Virus record (IMG/VR): IMGVR_UViG_3300035698_003983 | Location: 1-49,808 of that record | Source: a virus | DNA length: 49,808 nucleotides | Direction: 5' to 3' (one strand) | In this document: piece after piece, positions 22,127-27,655 of the stretch | How positions within the stretch are numbered: the stretch's first letter is position 1 | Layout of the letters: each line of letters opens with the position of its first letter | Position numbers and translations under genes: made by a program | The notes under the pieces: model-generated | Seen by the model: only the letters and a program-made list of their open reading frames with translations | Told to the model about the DNA's origin: nothing | Database searches by the model: none

Positions 22127-22609
22127 GGAACATTATCTAAGTCATTGATATCGTTACATAACGTAAATAATCGAACCAGTTCTACCCACAGCGTTGAGCC
22201 TCGTAACCTATTGATTTCATGTAATGTTCCAACGGTTTGTCTAATGTTCCAGTGTTTTTGGTCGATAAGCCATTGATAACGTTATGTTTTTTGTAATGTT
22301 CCAAATGTTCCAGCTTAAAAACTATAGGGTCAGTAAATAATCTCTGAAAACGGTCGGGCGTGCTAAGCGCCGACCACCAACCAAAAATAAAAAGTTAATA
22401 ACCCTAAAATATGGGATCTTTCATACACTTATGAACTTATAAGCAATATCAAGCACTTAGGCAAAACACGCAGTGTTCTATATATAAAAGGTTTAATAAC
22501 AACTACTTACTTACAGAACTTTAATTTTGGTTTTTGAAAAAAGCGTGGCAAATCAAGCACTTAAAAAAGTTCCAAAATCCAAAATCCCCCGAGAACATTA
22601 GGAACATTA
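22127..22609. repeat. TAATGTTCC iterons
   Basis: Forward TAATGTTCCA at 22,222, 22,242 and 22,294, with AATGTTCCA following at 22,304; reverse GGAACATTA at 22,127 and 22,601 and GAACATTA at 22,593. Seven copies within 480 bp of AT-rich, non-coding DNA is far more than chance. Confidence 0.7.
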
Positions 22610-22661
22610 CATTTGAGTTACCAACACATGCAAATCCAGCCTGATCGGCACCGCTTGCCAA

Positions 22662-22796
22662 ATGACAAAACTTGCACTAGACGGGAGTTGTTATGCTTCA
22701 CGCATAATTGGACAAGAAAAAGGGCGGCGAGGTCTACAACACCTCAAGCCGCCCACACCAGCAAAGGGCAAGTTCACTGGATGGGACAATCAATAG
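22662..22796 (+). CDS. Possible small gene, 44 aa
   Basis: ATG at 22662 reads MTKLALDGSCYASRIIGQEK and ends LKPPTPAKGKFTGWDNQ. The palindrome at 22,691 is translated inside it (CYASRII). Its tail resembles the 19-residue peptide at 23,757 (LKWPQASNNKFSGDIDI), the main reason to list it. No good ribosome site is present; it may be a remnant. Confidence 0.25.
   Translation: MTKLALDGSCYASRIIGQEKGRRGLQHLKPPTPAKGKFTGWDNQ
22691..22707. repeat. 17-bp palindrome, copy 5
   Basis: TTATGC-ttcac-GCATAA, about 75 bp upstream of the first glycine-repeat gene. Confidence 0.9.
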
Positions 22797-22969
22797 ATAT
22801 CGTGCGTGCCGAAAGCAAGGGCAAGGGCGACGGCAACGGCGACGGCTTCGGCGACGGAAAAGGCTGGGGCACAGGCGACGGCTTCGGTAACGGCGACGGC
22901 GACGGCAACGGCTGGGGCAACGGCAGCGGCAAGGGCAGCGGCGGCGGAAAAGGCTGGGGCAAGGGATGA
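22781..22969 (+). CDS. (Gly-X)n repeat protein 1
   Basis: 62 residues: a 12-residue head (MGQSIDIVRAES) and then Gly at every second position with X drawn from K, D, N, F, W, T and S. GGC dominates the Gly codons. It opens a chain of six genes joined by 4-nt ATGA overlaps up to 23,816. The start is uncertain, as no clear ribosome site precedes the ATG. Function unknown; Gly-X repeats could form a polyglycine-II-like or disordered structure. Confidence 0.5.
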   Translation: MGQSIDIVRAESKGKGDGNGDGFGDGKGWGTGDGFGNGDGDGNGWGNGSGKGSGGGKGWGKG

Positions 22970-23184
22970 GTAGCGGCTACGGTTTCGGCAAGGGCACCGG
23001 CAAGGGCAACGGCAACGGCACCGGCAAGGGCAAGGGCAAAGGCTACGGCACCGGCACTGGCTACGGCACCGGCTACGGTTTCGGCAGGGGCAACGGCGAC
23101 GGAAAAGGGAGTGGCAGGGGCACCGGTTTCGGCTACGGCACCGACAACGGCTACGGCGACGGAAAAGGGAGTGGAGAAGGATGA
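22966..23184 (+). CDS. (Gly-X)n repeat protein 2
   Basis: 72 residues, MSSGYGFGKGTGKGNGNG and onwards, with Gly at alternate positions to the end (GKGSGEG). Its ATG overlaps the stop of repeat protein 1 (ATGA) behind CAAGGG. Aromatic Tyr and Phe recur among the X residues, no aliphatic residue occurs. The maintained G-x-G-x frame through 72 codons argues that it is translated, since other frames would tolerate any indel. Confidence 0.55.
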   Translation: MSSGYGFGKGTGKGNGNGTGKGKGKGYGTGTGYGTGYGFGRGNGDGKGSGRGTGFGYGTDNGYGDGKGSGEG

Positions 23185-23369
23185 GTAGCGGCAAGGGTAT
23201 GGGTAGCAGCAAGGGCAAGGGCGACGGCAACGGCCACGGCTACGGCCACGGCACCTGCACCGGCAACGGCAACGGCATAGGCTCCGGCAAGGGCGTAGGC
23301 TACGGCAACGGCTACGGCAACGGCAACAGCGGCGACAACGGCGACGGAAAAGGGAGTGGTGAAGGATGA
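23181..23369 (+). CDS. (Gly-X)n repeat protein 3
   Basis: 62 residues, MSSGKGMGSSKGKGDGNGHG to GDGKGSGEG. ATGA overlap with the preceding gene, GAAGG as ribosome site directly before. It shares the MSSG start and the GDGKGSGEG end with repeat protein 2, showing tandem duplication. It carries the single Cys of the group in this chain. Confidence 0.55.
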   Translation: MSSGKGMGSSKGKGDGNGHGYGHGTCTGNGNGIGSGKGVGYGNGYGNGNSGDNGDGKGSGEG

Positions 23370-23560
23370 ACAAAGTATCGAACAACACGGCTGGTCGGCA
23401 AACTGTTTACTGGGTGCCTAAACTGTCGAAGTGGCGTGCCAAGATCACGGTCAATGGGCAGAAGCGCCACTTGGGGTACTATGACACCCGTGCGGCTGCA
23501 CAGGATGCCTACGACGAGGCGGCCCATAAGTTTCACCGCCGCGTAGGTCGAGTGGAATGA
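23366..23560 (+). CDS. AP2-domain DNA-binding protein, 64 aa
   Basis: The whole protein is one AP2/ERF-like domain: TVYWVPKLSKWRAKITVNG, then HLGYYDTRAAAQDAYDEAAHKF, i.e. three strands with the W-RA-I signature and the HLG.YDT..AA..AYD.AA helix. In phages such domains usually accompany HNH homing nucleases; here it stands alone. It is embedded between glycine-repeat genes with ATGA overlaps on both sides, so it is co-translated with them. It may bind the repeated DNA elements; that is inference. Confidence 0.75.
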   Translation: MNKVSNNTAGRQTVYWVPKLSKWRAKITVNGQKRHLGYYDTRAAAQDAYDEAAHKFHRRVGRVE

Positions 23561-23760
23561 CTGGGGACGGCGATGGCATAGGTGCGGGCAACGGCAAGGG
23601 TAGTGGCAACGGGCATGGCACCGGCACCGGCACCGGCAACGGGTATGGTTTCGGCAACGGGCATGGCTACGGCAACGGCGACGGCTTCGGCGACGGTGCC
23701 GGTGACGGCGACGGCACGGGCAACGGGTATGGCTACGGCACGGGCGAGGGCGAAGGATGA
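23557..23760 (+). CDS. (Gly-X)n repeat protein 4
   Basis: 67 residues, MTGDGDGIGAGNGKGSGNG through GYGTGEGEG. Overlaps the AP2 gene by ATGA. Same composition rule as its relatives: Gly alternating with small, polar or aromatic residues. Confidence 0.55.
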   Translation: MTGDGDGIGAGNGKGSGNGHGTGTGTGNGYGFGNGHGYGNGDGFGDGAGDGDGTGNGYGYGTGEGEG

Positions 23761-23816
23761 GCCTCAAGTGGCCCCAAGCCTCAAACAATAAGTTCTCAGG
23801 CGATATTGACATATAA
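23757..23816 (+). CDS. Possible 19-residue peptide ending the chain
   Basis: ATGA-coupled to the preceding gene behind GAAGG: MSLKWPQASNNKFSGDIDI then TAA. It would be the last unit of the six-gene chain. The stop codon lies inside the promoter/operator at 23,806-23,834. Its similarity to the tail of the 44-residue frame at 22,662 makes translation plausible, but the shortness keeps this tentative. Confidence 0.3.
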   Translation: MSLKWPQASNNKFSGDIDI

Positions 23817-23834
23817 CGTGTTATATCGTAGTAT
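23806..23834 (+). promoter_or_regulatory. Strong sigma-70-like promoter with internal operator
   Basis: TTGACA, a 17-bp spacer and TAGTAT. The spacer overlaps a palindrome ATATAAC-GT-GTTATAT (23,811-23,826), the ideal place for a repressor. It would drive rightward transcription of the accessory genes from about 23,842. Confidence 0.65.
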
Positions 23835-23909
23835 GAAAGGGTATTGAGAGACACGTTGTCTTGCGATGCACGCTCTTTGAAATCATCAAACGACCAAGGC
23901 TAGGCAGAC

Positions 23910-23926
23910 TTATGCGTCCCGCATAA
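23910..23926. repeat. 17-bp palindrome, copy 6
   Basis: TTATGC-gtccc-GCATAA, in the leader about 75 bp after the predicted transcription start. Confidence 0.9.
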
Positions 23927-24129
23927 CGACACCGATAATGCTAACTGACCTGCTGACCAAGAGCATTGGGGCAAGAAAACGTTCCGTACACATGATGCAC
24001 GAAGGACCAGAAACACTGGCACGGACCCACTGCATTGCAGTGCCCGAACGAACATACAAAGCAGGCAGCGAACAAGAGAACGCGCCATGCGGACTAACAC
24101 CCCGCGCGGCGCTAGGGAACTGGTAGCAA

Positions 24130-24146
24130 TTATGCGTGAAGCATAA
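24130..24146. repeat. 17-bp palindrome, copy 7
   Basis: TTATGC-gtgaa-GCATAA, 19 bp before the ATG at 24,166. With its flank (31 bp including AACAAACAATGGAG) it is identical to copy 8; the two bracket the gene 24,166-24,408. Confidence 0.9.
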
Positions 24147-24165
24147 CAAACAATGGAGAAACACT

Positions 24166-24408
24166 ATGAAATTTCAAATACAAATCGGCCGCGATGCAAG
24201 AATTTACTACAGCACAACTGTCGAAGCGGAGAGCCTTGAAGAAGTTCAAGAAAAAGTCTCTCGGCATGGATTTGAATGTCCTGAAGATACTGTCTGGATC
24301 AATGACGGAACGGACGACTTCGACAATGTGGAAACTGCAGTCATCGAACTTGCAGATGGATCAATGGTGAAATGGGACGAAGGCAACGGGTGGCAAGAAG
24401 CTGAGTAA
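24166..24408 (+). CDS. Unknown small acidic phage protein, 80 aa
   Basis: MKFQIQIGRDARIYYSTTVEAESLEEVQEKVSRHG and onwards: an alpha/beta protein with two beta-hairpin-like segments and one helix, acidic (TDDFDNVE, WDEGNG). The ATG has GGAG seven bases upstream; an in-frame upstream ATG lies inside the palindrome flank and is rejected. It stands as a cassette between two identical palindrome-bearing repeats. No family recognised. Confidence 0.6.
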   Translation: MKFQIQIGRDARIYYSTTVEAESLEEVQEKVSRHGFECPEDTVWINDGTDDFDNVETAVIELADGSMVKWDEGNGWQEAE

Positions 24409-24415
24409 AAACAAA

Positions 24416-24432
24416 TTATGCGTGAAGCATAA
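24416..24432. repeat. 17-bp palindrome, copy 8
   Basis: TTATGC-gtgaa-GCATAA, same loop as copy 7, 18 bp before the ATG at 24,451. Confidence 0.9.
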
Positions 24433-24450
24433 CAAACAATGGAGGACATC

Positions 24451-24723
24451 ATGTCCGGCTTAACAACAATACGAAACATCGTGGCTTCATCGAACGCAGA
24501 CGATCACGGTAGCTTAATGAACTCAATCAGCGCAGCTGTGGAATGGCTTGCAGAGCACGACGCCAACCAAACAAACTATGCCAACGCTATTCAAGCGGCA
24601 CGTGACGAGTACCACCGCGCCGGTGAGGTTGAACTGGACGATGAAGTTCTTGTGTCTGTTGGCGCAGATCCCGGCGTTTATGTTTCTGCGTGGGTTTGGG
24701 TAGATTTCCCAGATGACGCATAA
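24451..24723 (+). CDS. Unknown small phage protein, 90 aa
   Basis: MSGLTTIRNIVASSNADDHGSLMNSISAAVEWLAEHD.NQTNYANAIQAARDEYHRAG then an acidic hydrophobic end (VSVGADPGVYVSAWVWVDFPDDA). GGAGG precedes the ATG by seven bases. The last codons and stop (GATGACGCATAA) form a half-copy of the palindrome and overlap the ATG of the next glycine-repeat gene. No family recognised. Confidence 0.6.
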   Translation: MSGLTTIRNIVASSNADDHGSLMNSISAAVEWLAEHDANQTNYANAIQAARDEYHRAGEVELDDEVLVSVGADPGVYVSAWVWVDFPDDA

Positions 24724-24949
24724 TGGGAAGCCGCGGCTACGGCAGGGGCACGGCTTCGGCAACGGCTACGGCAACGGCAAGGGCGTAGGCTACGGCAGCG
24801 GCAGCGGCGACGGTGACGGCGACGGCGACGGCAGGGGATTCGGCAACGGCTTCGGTGACGGCAGCGGCACCGGCTACGGCTTCGGCAACGGCAGGGGCTA
24901 CGGCAACGGCGACGGCTTCGGCAACGGCGACGGCACGGGTCGCGGGTAA
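24723..24949 (+). pseudogene. (Gly-X)n repeat protein 5, apparently frameshifted
   Basis: The expected TAATG-coupled start at 24723 gives MGSRGYGRGT and then loses the repeat frame; from about 24,750 the Gly-X pattern (GHGFGNGYGNGKGVGYG...) continues in the +2 frame to a stop at 24,949. One missing base in a GGC-AxC-GGC unit would explain it. An in-frame ATG at 24,713 can still start the long repeat in the present frame. Either a sequencing/assembly slip in a repeat, a true mutation, or slippage-controlled expression. Confidence 0.5.
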
Positions 24950-24966
24950 AACAATGGAGAACTACT

Positions 24967-25302
24967 ATGAAAATCGACGCTATTACACTCAACGCAGACA
25001 ATGCTTTCCGCACTGCATTTGCAGCAATCTGCAAGGTCGCACTGCCTCACATGGTGCCTAACGCTTATCACGGAGACTTGTTGTACGACGCAGCAACGGT
25101 GGCCGGGCTGGATACGGATGGTCGGGTCTTTATCCTCGTGCGTGAGGTCGGCACGTTTACTTATGCGCATGTAGACGACGCTATAGCCCACCTTTACAAA
25201 ACCGACGGCGTTGCGGTGCTCAAGGTTACGCGTGGCCGCTTCGACAGCTTCAAGGTGCAGGAGGTGTATAACAAGGATGATGGATTTATGCGCGACGCAT
25301 AA
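24967..25302 (+). CDS. Unknown phage protein, 111 aa
   Basis: GGAG stands seven bases before the ATG. MKIDAITLNADNAFRTAFAAICKVALPHMV is followed by an alpha/beta middle (DGRVFILVREVGTFTYAHVDDAIAHLYKTDGVAVLKVT). The final residues FMRDA and the stop are encoded by palindrome copy 9, whose TAA overlaps the ATG of the following repeat gene. No family recognised. Confidence 0.6.
   Translation: MKIDAITLNADNAFRTAFAAICKVALPHMVPNAYHGDLLYDAATVAGLDTDGRVFILVREVGTFTYAHVDDAIAHLYKTDGVAVLKVTRGRFDSFKVQEVYNKDDGFMRDA
25286..25302. repeat. 17-bp palindrome, copy 9 (stop/start junction)
   Basis: TTATGC-gcgac-GCATAA. It is translated as the C-terminus of the preceding gene and provides its stop codon; the following TG completes the next start codon (TAATG). 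Confidence 0.9.
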
Positions 25303-25556
25303 TGAAAGCCAACGGCAAGGGCTTCGGCGACGGCATAGGCTTCGGCAATGGCAACGGCCTCGGCAACGGCACCGGCAGGGGCCTCGGCAATGGCAACGGC
25401 TTCGGCACCGGCACCGGCACCGGCAGGGGCGACGGCAGCGGCAACGGTTACGGCAAGGCCAACGGCAGCGGCAACGGCACCGGCACCGGCAACGGCTTCG
25501 GCAACGGCTTCGGCAACGGCGACGGCGGCGGCGGCGGCGGGGCCTGCAGAGGTTAA
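25302..25556 (+). CDS. (Gly-X)n repeat protein 6
   Basis: 84 residues, MKANGKGFGDGIGFGNGNGL and so on, ending in a GGGGGG run and ACRG. TAATG overlap with the preceding gene. The strict alternation of Gly holds over about 75 residues; triplet GTG (Gly-Thr-Gly) and GNG units dominate. The GGC-GGC end suggests replication slippage. Confidence 0.55.
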   Translation: MKANGKGFGDGIGFGNGNGLGNGTGRGLGNGNGFGTGTGTGRGDGSGNGYGKANGSGNGTGTGNGFGNGFGNGDGGGGGGACRG

Positions 25557-25559
25557 ACG

Positions 25560-25576
25560 TTATGCGCACTGCATAA
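25560..25576. repeat. 17-bp palindrome, copy 10
   Basis: TTATGC-gcact-GCATAA, arms extended by G/C (GTTATGC/GCATAAC), between repeat protein 6 and the gene at 25,628. Confidence 0.9.
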
Positions 25577-25607
25577 CACGAAACGACGAGAACTTTAACA
25601 CGGCAAC

Positions 25608-25627
25608 AATCCTGAAAGGATTACACA
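25608..25627 (+). promoter_or_regulatory. Ribosome site inside a 6-bp hairpin (copy 2)
   Basis: AATCCT-GAA-AGGATT puts the Shine-Dalgarno AAAGGA into the right arm of a perfect 6-bp inverted repeat, five bases before the ATG at 25628. The pairing could hinder ribosome entry until melted. Confidence 0.6.
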
Positions 25628-25948
25628 ATGACGACTATTACATACCCAATCGGCGAAAAAGTAATCATTCGCTCGGTTGACAGCGGCGTTCACTACGGCA
25701 CGCTCAAGGCGGTAAACGAGACAGGTCAGACGGTACAACTTACTGACAGCCGCCGCCTGTGGCGTTGGAAGATTGCAGGCACAGGGATTTCGTTGAGCGA
25801 GGTTGCTATCGTTGGTATCGACCACGCGGGTTCAAAGATCACAATGGTCACACCTGACATCATTGTTGCGGGTGTGTGCGAGATCTTCGCCGCTCACGGC
25901 ATGGCGATCGCCACGATCGAAGGCGCAGAAGTCGCAGAGGCTGAGTAA
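25628..25948 (+). CDS. DUF6948-like phage protein, 106 aa
   Basis: The core GEKVIIRSVDSGVHYGTLKAVNETGQTVQLTDSRRLWRWKIAGTGISLSEVA matches the short family I know as DUF6948 (K-VIVRS..GV..GTL....G..V.L...RR.W.W). It is a small beta-barrel-like protein of unknown function found in many phages. Acidic tail (IEGAEVAEAE). It is led by the hairpin ribosome site and followed after 1 nt by another glycine-repeat gene. Confidence 0.65.
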   Translation: MTTITYPIGEKVIIRSVDSGVHYGTLKAVNETGQTVQLTDSRRLWRWKIAGTGISLSEVAIVGIDHAGSKITMVTPDIIVAGVCEIFAAHGMAIATIEGAEVAEAE

Positions 25949-25949
25949 C

Positions 25950-26168
25950 ATGTCCTCTGAATATGGAAATGGGTCCCCAGCGGGAAGAGGTGATCGCTGG
26001 GGCGAAGGCACTGGATACGGCGCGGGTTCAGGAAATGGGCGAGGTAAAAACACGGGCCACGGACAAGGTGCCGACGATAGCAACGGGATGAACCTCGGTA
26101 ACGGCAACGGCGACGGCGACGGCATGGCGATAGGTTACAGTGCAGGGAAAGGATCAGGGAAAGGATGA
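25950..26168 (+). CDS. (Gly-X)n repeat protein 7
   Basis: 72 residues, MSSEYGNGSPAGRGDRWGEG to GYSAGKGSGKG. The repeat is less strict than in the others, with a patch ADDSNGMNLG, and its codon use is more varied, so it may be an older member. It starts one base after the preceding stop and overlaps repeat protein 8 by ATGA. Confidence 0.5.
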   Translation: MSSEYGNGSPAGRGDRWGEGTGYGAGSGNGRGKNTGHGQGADDSNGMNLGNGNGDGDGMAIGYSAGKGSGKG

Positions 26169-26437
26169 GCATGTTCAACAAAGGCAGCGGTCGTGGGAAC
26201 GGAGGTGAAGGTGACGGCCGAGGTTTCGGGTGTCGAAGTTCCAGCGACGGCGACGGCGAAGGCGATGCTACAGGTAGCGGCGAAGGCAATGGTTACGGTT
26301 CAGGTTCAGGCGACGGCGACGGTCACGGCTTCGGTTACGGTGACGGCTACGGTTTCGGCAACGGCTTCGGCGGCGGCTATGGAAAACACTTCGGTCGCGG
26401 CACGGACCATCCAACCCTGCGCGTAAACAAAGGTTAG
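26165..26437 (+). CDS. (Gly-X)n repeat protein 8
   Basis: 90 residues. A longer, degenerate head (MSMFNKGSGRGNGGEGDGRGF, then CRSSSDGDG) precedes a regular Gly-X block (GHGFGYGDGYGFGNGFGGGYG) and a non-repeat tail (KHFGRGTDHPTLRVNKG). ATGA overlap with repeat protein 7, ribosome site AAAGG directly before. Confidence 0.5.
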   Translation: MSMFNKGSGRGNGGEGDGRGFGCRSSSDGDGEGDATGSGEGNGYGSGSGDGDGHGFGYGDGYGFGNGFGGGYGKHFGRGTDHPTLRVNKG

Positions 26438-26441
26438 GCAA

Positions 26442-26458
26442 TTATGCCTGACGCATAA
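26442..26458. repeat. 17-bp palindrome, copy 11
   Basis: TTATGC-ctgac-GCATAA, 36 bp before the ATG of the AAA ATPase gene. Confidence 0.9.
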
Positions 26459-26473
26459 CAAACAACACAGCAA

Positions 26474-26493
26474 AATCCTGAAAGGATTAAACA
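26474..26493 (+). promoter_or_regulatory. Ribosome site inside a 6-bp hairpin (copy 3)
   Basis: AATCCT-GAA-AGGATT again, five bases before the ATG at 26494. Nearly identical to the leader at 25,608, so the two leaders share an origin. Confidence 0.6.
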
Positions 26494-27594
26494 ATGTCAC
26501 AAGCAGCAAATCTATACGCACTGACTCTTGAGCAGTGCGCCGATCTCATCGCCAAGTTGGGACACAAGCGCACGGTGATTGTGCAGGGAGACATGGGTTG
26601 CGGTAAGACCTCGGGTCTGCGTCACCTGCTCTCGGCCAAGTTTCCAAACCACACATATGTCGAGTTCGACTGCACCAACAAGGACGTGCAAGACCTGTCC
26701 GCTCCCAAGTTTATCGCCAAGGCAGAAGCTATGATCTCTGACTACGTGGAGTTCGTGCCCAATGCAGAGCTAGGTGCACACCTTGGCACACCGGTGATCA
26801 TCAACTTCGACGAGTTTCTCAAGGCCGTGGAACCTGTCAAGCGTGGCGTGCGGCGCATGATGTTGGAGCGCATGGTGAACGGCATCACGTTGCCAGAGGG
26901 TAGCATAATCTACGGCACATCGAACCTTGGGTCAGAGGGTGTGGGTGACACGCTAGCACCGCATCAGCGCAACGCGATCATCATGGTACGCATGACCAAG
27001 CCGGACGCGACGCGGTGGATCGAGTGGGGTATCAACAACGGTGTTGATCCGTCTGTGTTGGGCTGGGCGCGCGAGAACCCTCAGCTGTTCCAGTCTTTCG
27101 AGGATGTAAAGAACCCCGACGACAACCCGTACATCTATCACCCTAAGTCACAGCGGGCAGCATTCGTCACACAACGCTCACTTGTGGGCGCATCAGACAT
27201 CGTCAAGCTGCGTGATGTGTTAGACGATCACACCATAACAGGCGCGTTGATCGGTACTATTGGTGATCGTGGCGCTATGGATCTTATGGCGTTTGTGGCG
27301 CTGGCCAACGATCTGCCAAGCCTTGAGTCCATCAAGCGTGACCCACACAACGCCAAGGTGCCTAAGTCGGCGGCTGCGATCTGCATGATTGTGTATCGCT
27401 CACTGTCGATCATCGAGCGTGATTGGGTGGACAACTGGATGATCTACCTCGAACGCTTGCCTAGCGAGGCTGCTGGTATGTTTGCCAACGGCGTGCGTGC
27501 AAAGGGTTATGGTAAGCAGGGCATGATGATGACCCACGCTGCGTTCACTGCGTTTGCTCGGACCAATGCCCACCTGTTTGGCGCCGATGTATGA
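26494..27594 (+). CDS. MoxR-type AAA+ ATPase
   Basis: 366 residues. Walker A GDMGCGKT (32-39), Walker B VIINFDEF (101-108), a sensor-like IIYGTSN (about 136-142) and an arginine in the APHQRNAI segment. MoxR-like ATPases act as chaperones together with VWA-domain proteins, loading or remodelling target complexes. The two genes behind it, a helical DUF3150-like protein and a metallopeptidase/VWA protein, complete such a trio. Led by a hairpin ribosome site and preceded by palindrome 11. Confidence 0.8.
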   Translation: MSQAANLYALTLEQCADLIAKLGHKRTVIVQGDMGCGKTSGLRHLLSAKFPNHTYVEFDCTNKDVQDLSAPKFIAKAEAMISDYVEFVPNAELGAHLGTPVIINFDEFLKAVEPVKRGVRRMMLERMVNGITLPEGSIIYGTSNLGSEGVGDTLAPHQRNAIIMVRMTKPDATRWIEWGINNGVDPSVLGWARENPQLFQSFEDVKNPDDNPYIYHPKSQRAAFVTQRSLVGASDIVKLRDVLDDHTITGALIGTIGDRGAMDLMAFVALANDLPSLESIKRDPHNAKVPKSAAAICMIVYRSLSIIERDWVDNWMIYLERLPSEAAGMFANGVRAKGYGKQGMMMTHAAFTAFARTNAHLFGADV

Positions 27595-27613
27595 GGATAA
27601 CAGCCCGATGTAA

Positions 27614-27630
27614 TTATGCGTCGGGCATAA
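27614..27630. repeat. 17-bp palindrome, copy 12
   Basis: TTATGC-gtcgg-GCATAA. A second, overlapping hairpin GCCCGATG/CGTCGGGC (27,603-27,626) competes with it. The whole block is repeated at 28,559. Confidence 0.9.
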
Positions 27631-27655
27631 CAACTAAAACAAGTAAGGAAATACA

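Larger units (their letters stand above)
21891..22661. other. AT-rich non-coding region, candidate replication origin
   Basis: About 770 nt with no supportable gene. It starts with four copies of a GTCACAGTATGTTTT element arranged as a dyad (21,971-22,074), then a strongly AT-rich stretch with seven TAATGTTCC-type repeats in both directions (22,127-22,609), two copies of CATTGATAWCGTTA (22,143 and 22,271) and two of ATCAAGCACTTA (about 22,446 and 22,553). Iterons beside an AT-rich segment, located between divergent transcripts and before the early genes, are the usual form of a phage origin. No DnaA boxes were noticed. Confidence 0.45.
23835..24165 (+). ncRNA. Structured leader or small RNA candidate
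   Basis: About 330 nt follow the promoter before the next convincing gene. They contain CGCTCTTTGA (23,871-23,880), similar to a boxA antitermination site, and an exact inverted repeat CACTGCA-T-TGCAGTG (24,028-24,042), flanked by a further GGCAC/GTGCC pairing. A 62-codon frame (23,938-24,126) lacks a ribosome site and was not called. A long untranslated leader or a separate RNA are both possible. Confidence 0.35.

Noticed and set aside
22613-22780. Upstream extension of Gly-X protein 1 to the start at 22,613
   Set aside because: The added 56 residues look random, contain the palindrome and have no ribosome site; the shorter start at 22,781 is preferred.
23938-24126. 62-codon frame in the leader after the 23.8-kb promoter
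   Set aside because: No Shine-Dalgarno sequence and no protein-like composition; treated as part of a leader or RNA.
22774-25569. Long minus-strand open frames of Pro-Leu or Cys-Arg repeats (for example 22,774-23,388 and 24,898-25,569)
   Set aside because: They are mirror images of the GGC-rich Gly-X genes; a 6-bp repeat opens all frames. They lack ribosome sites and gene-like context.
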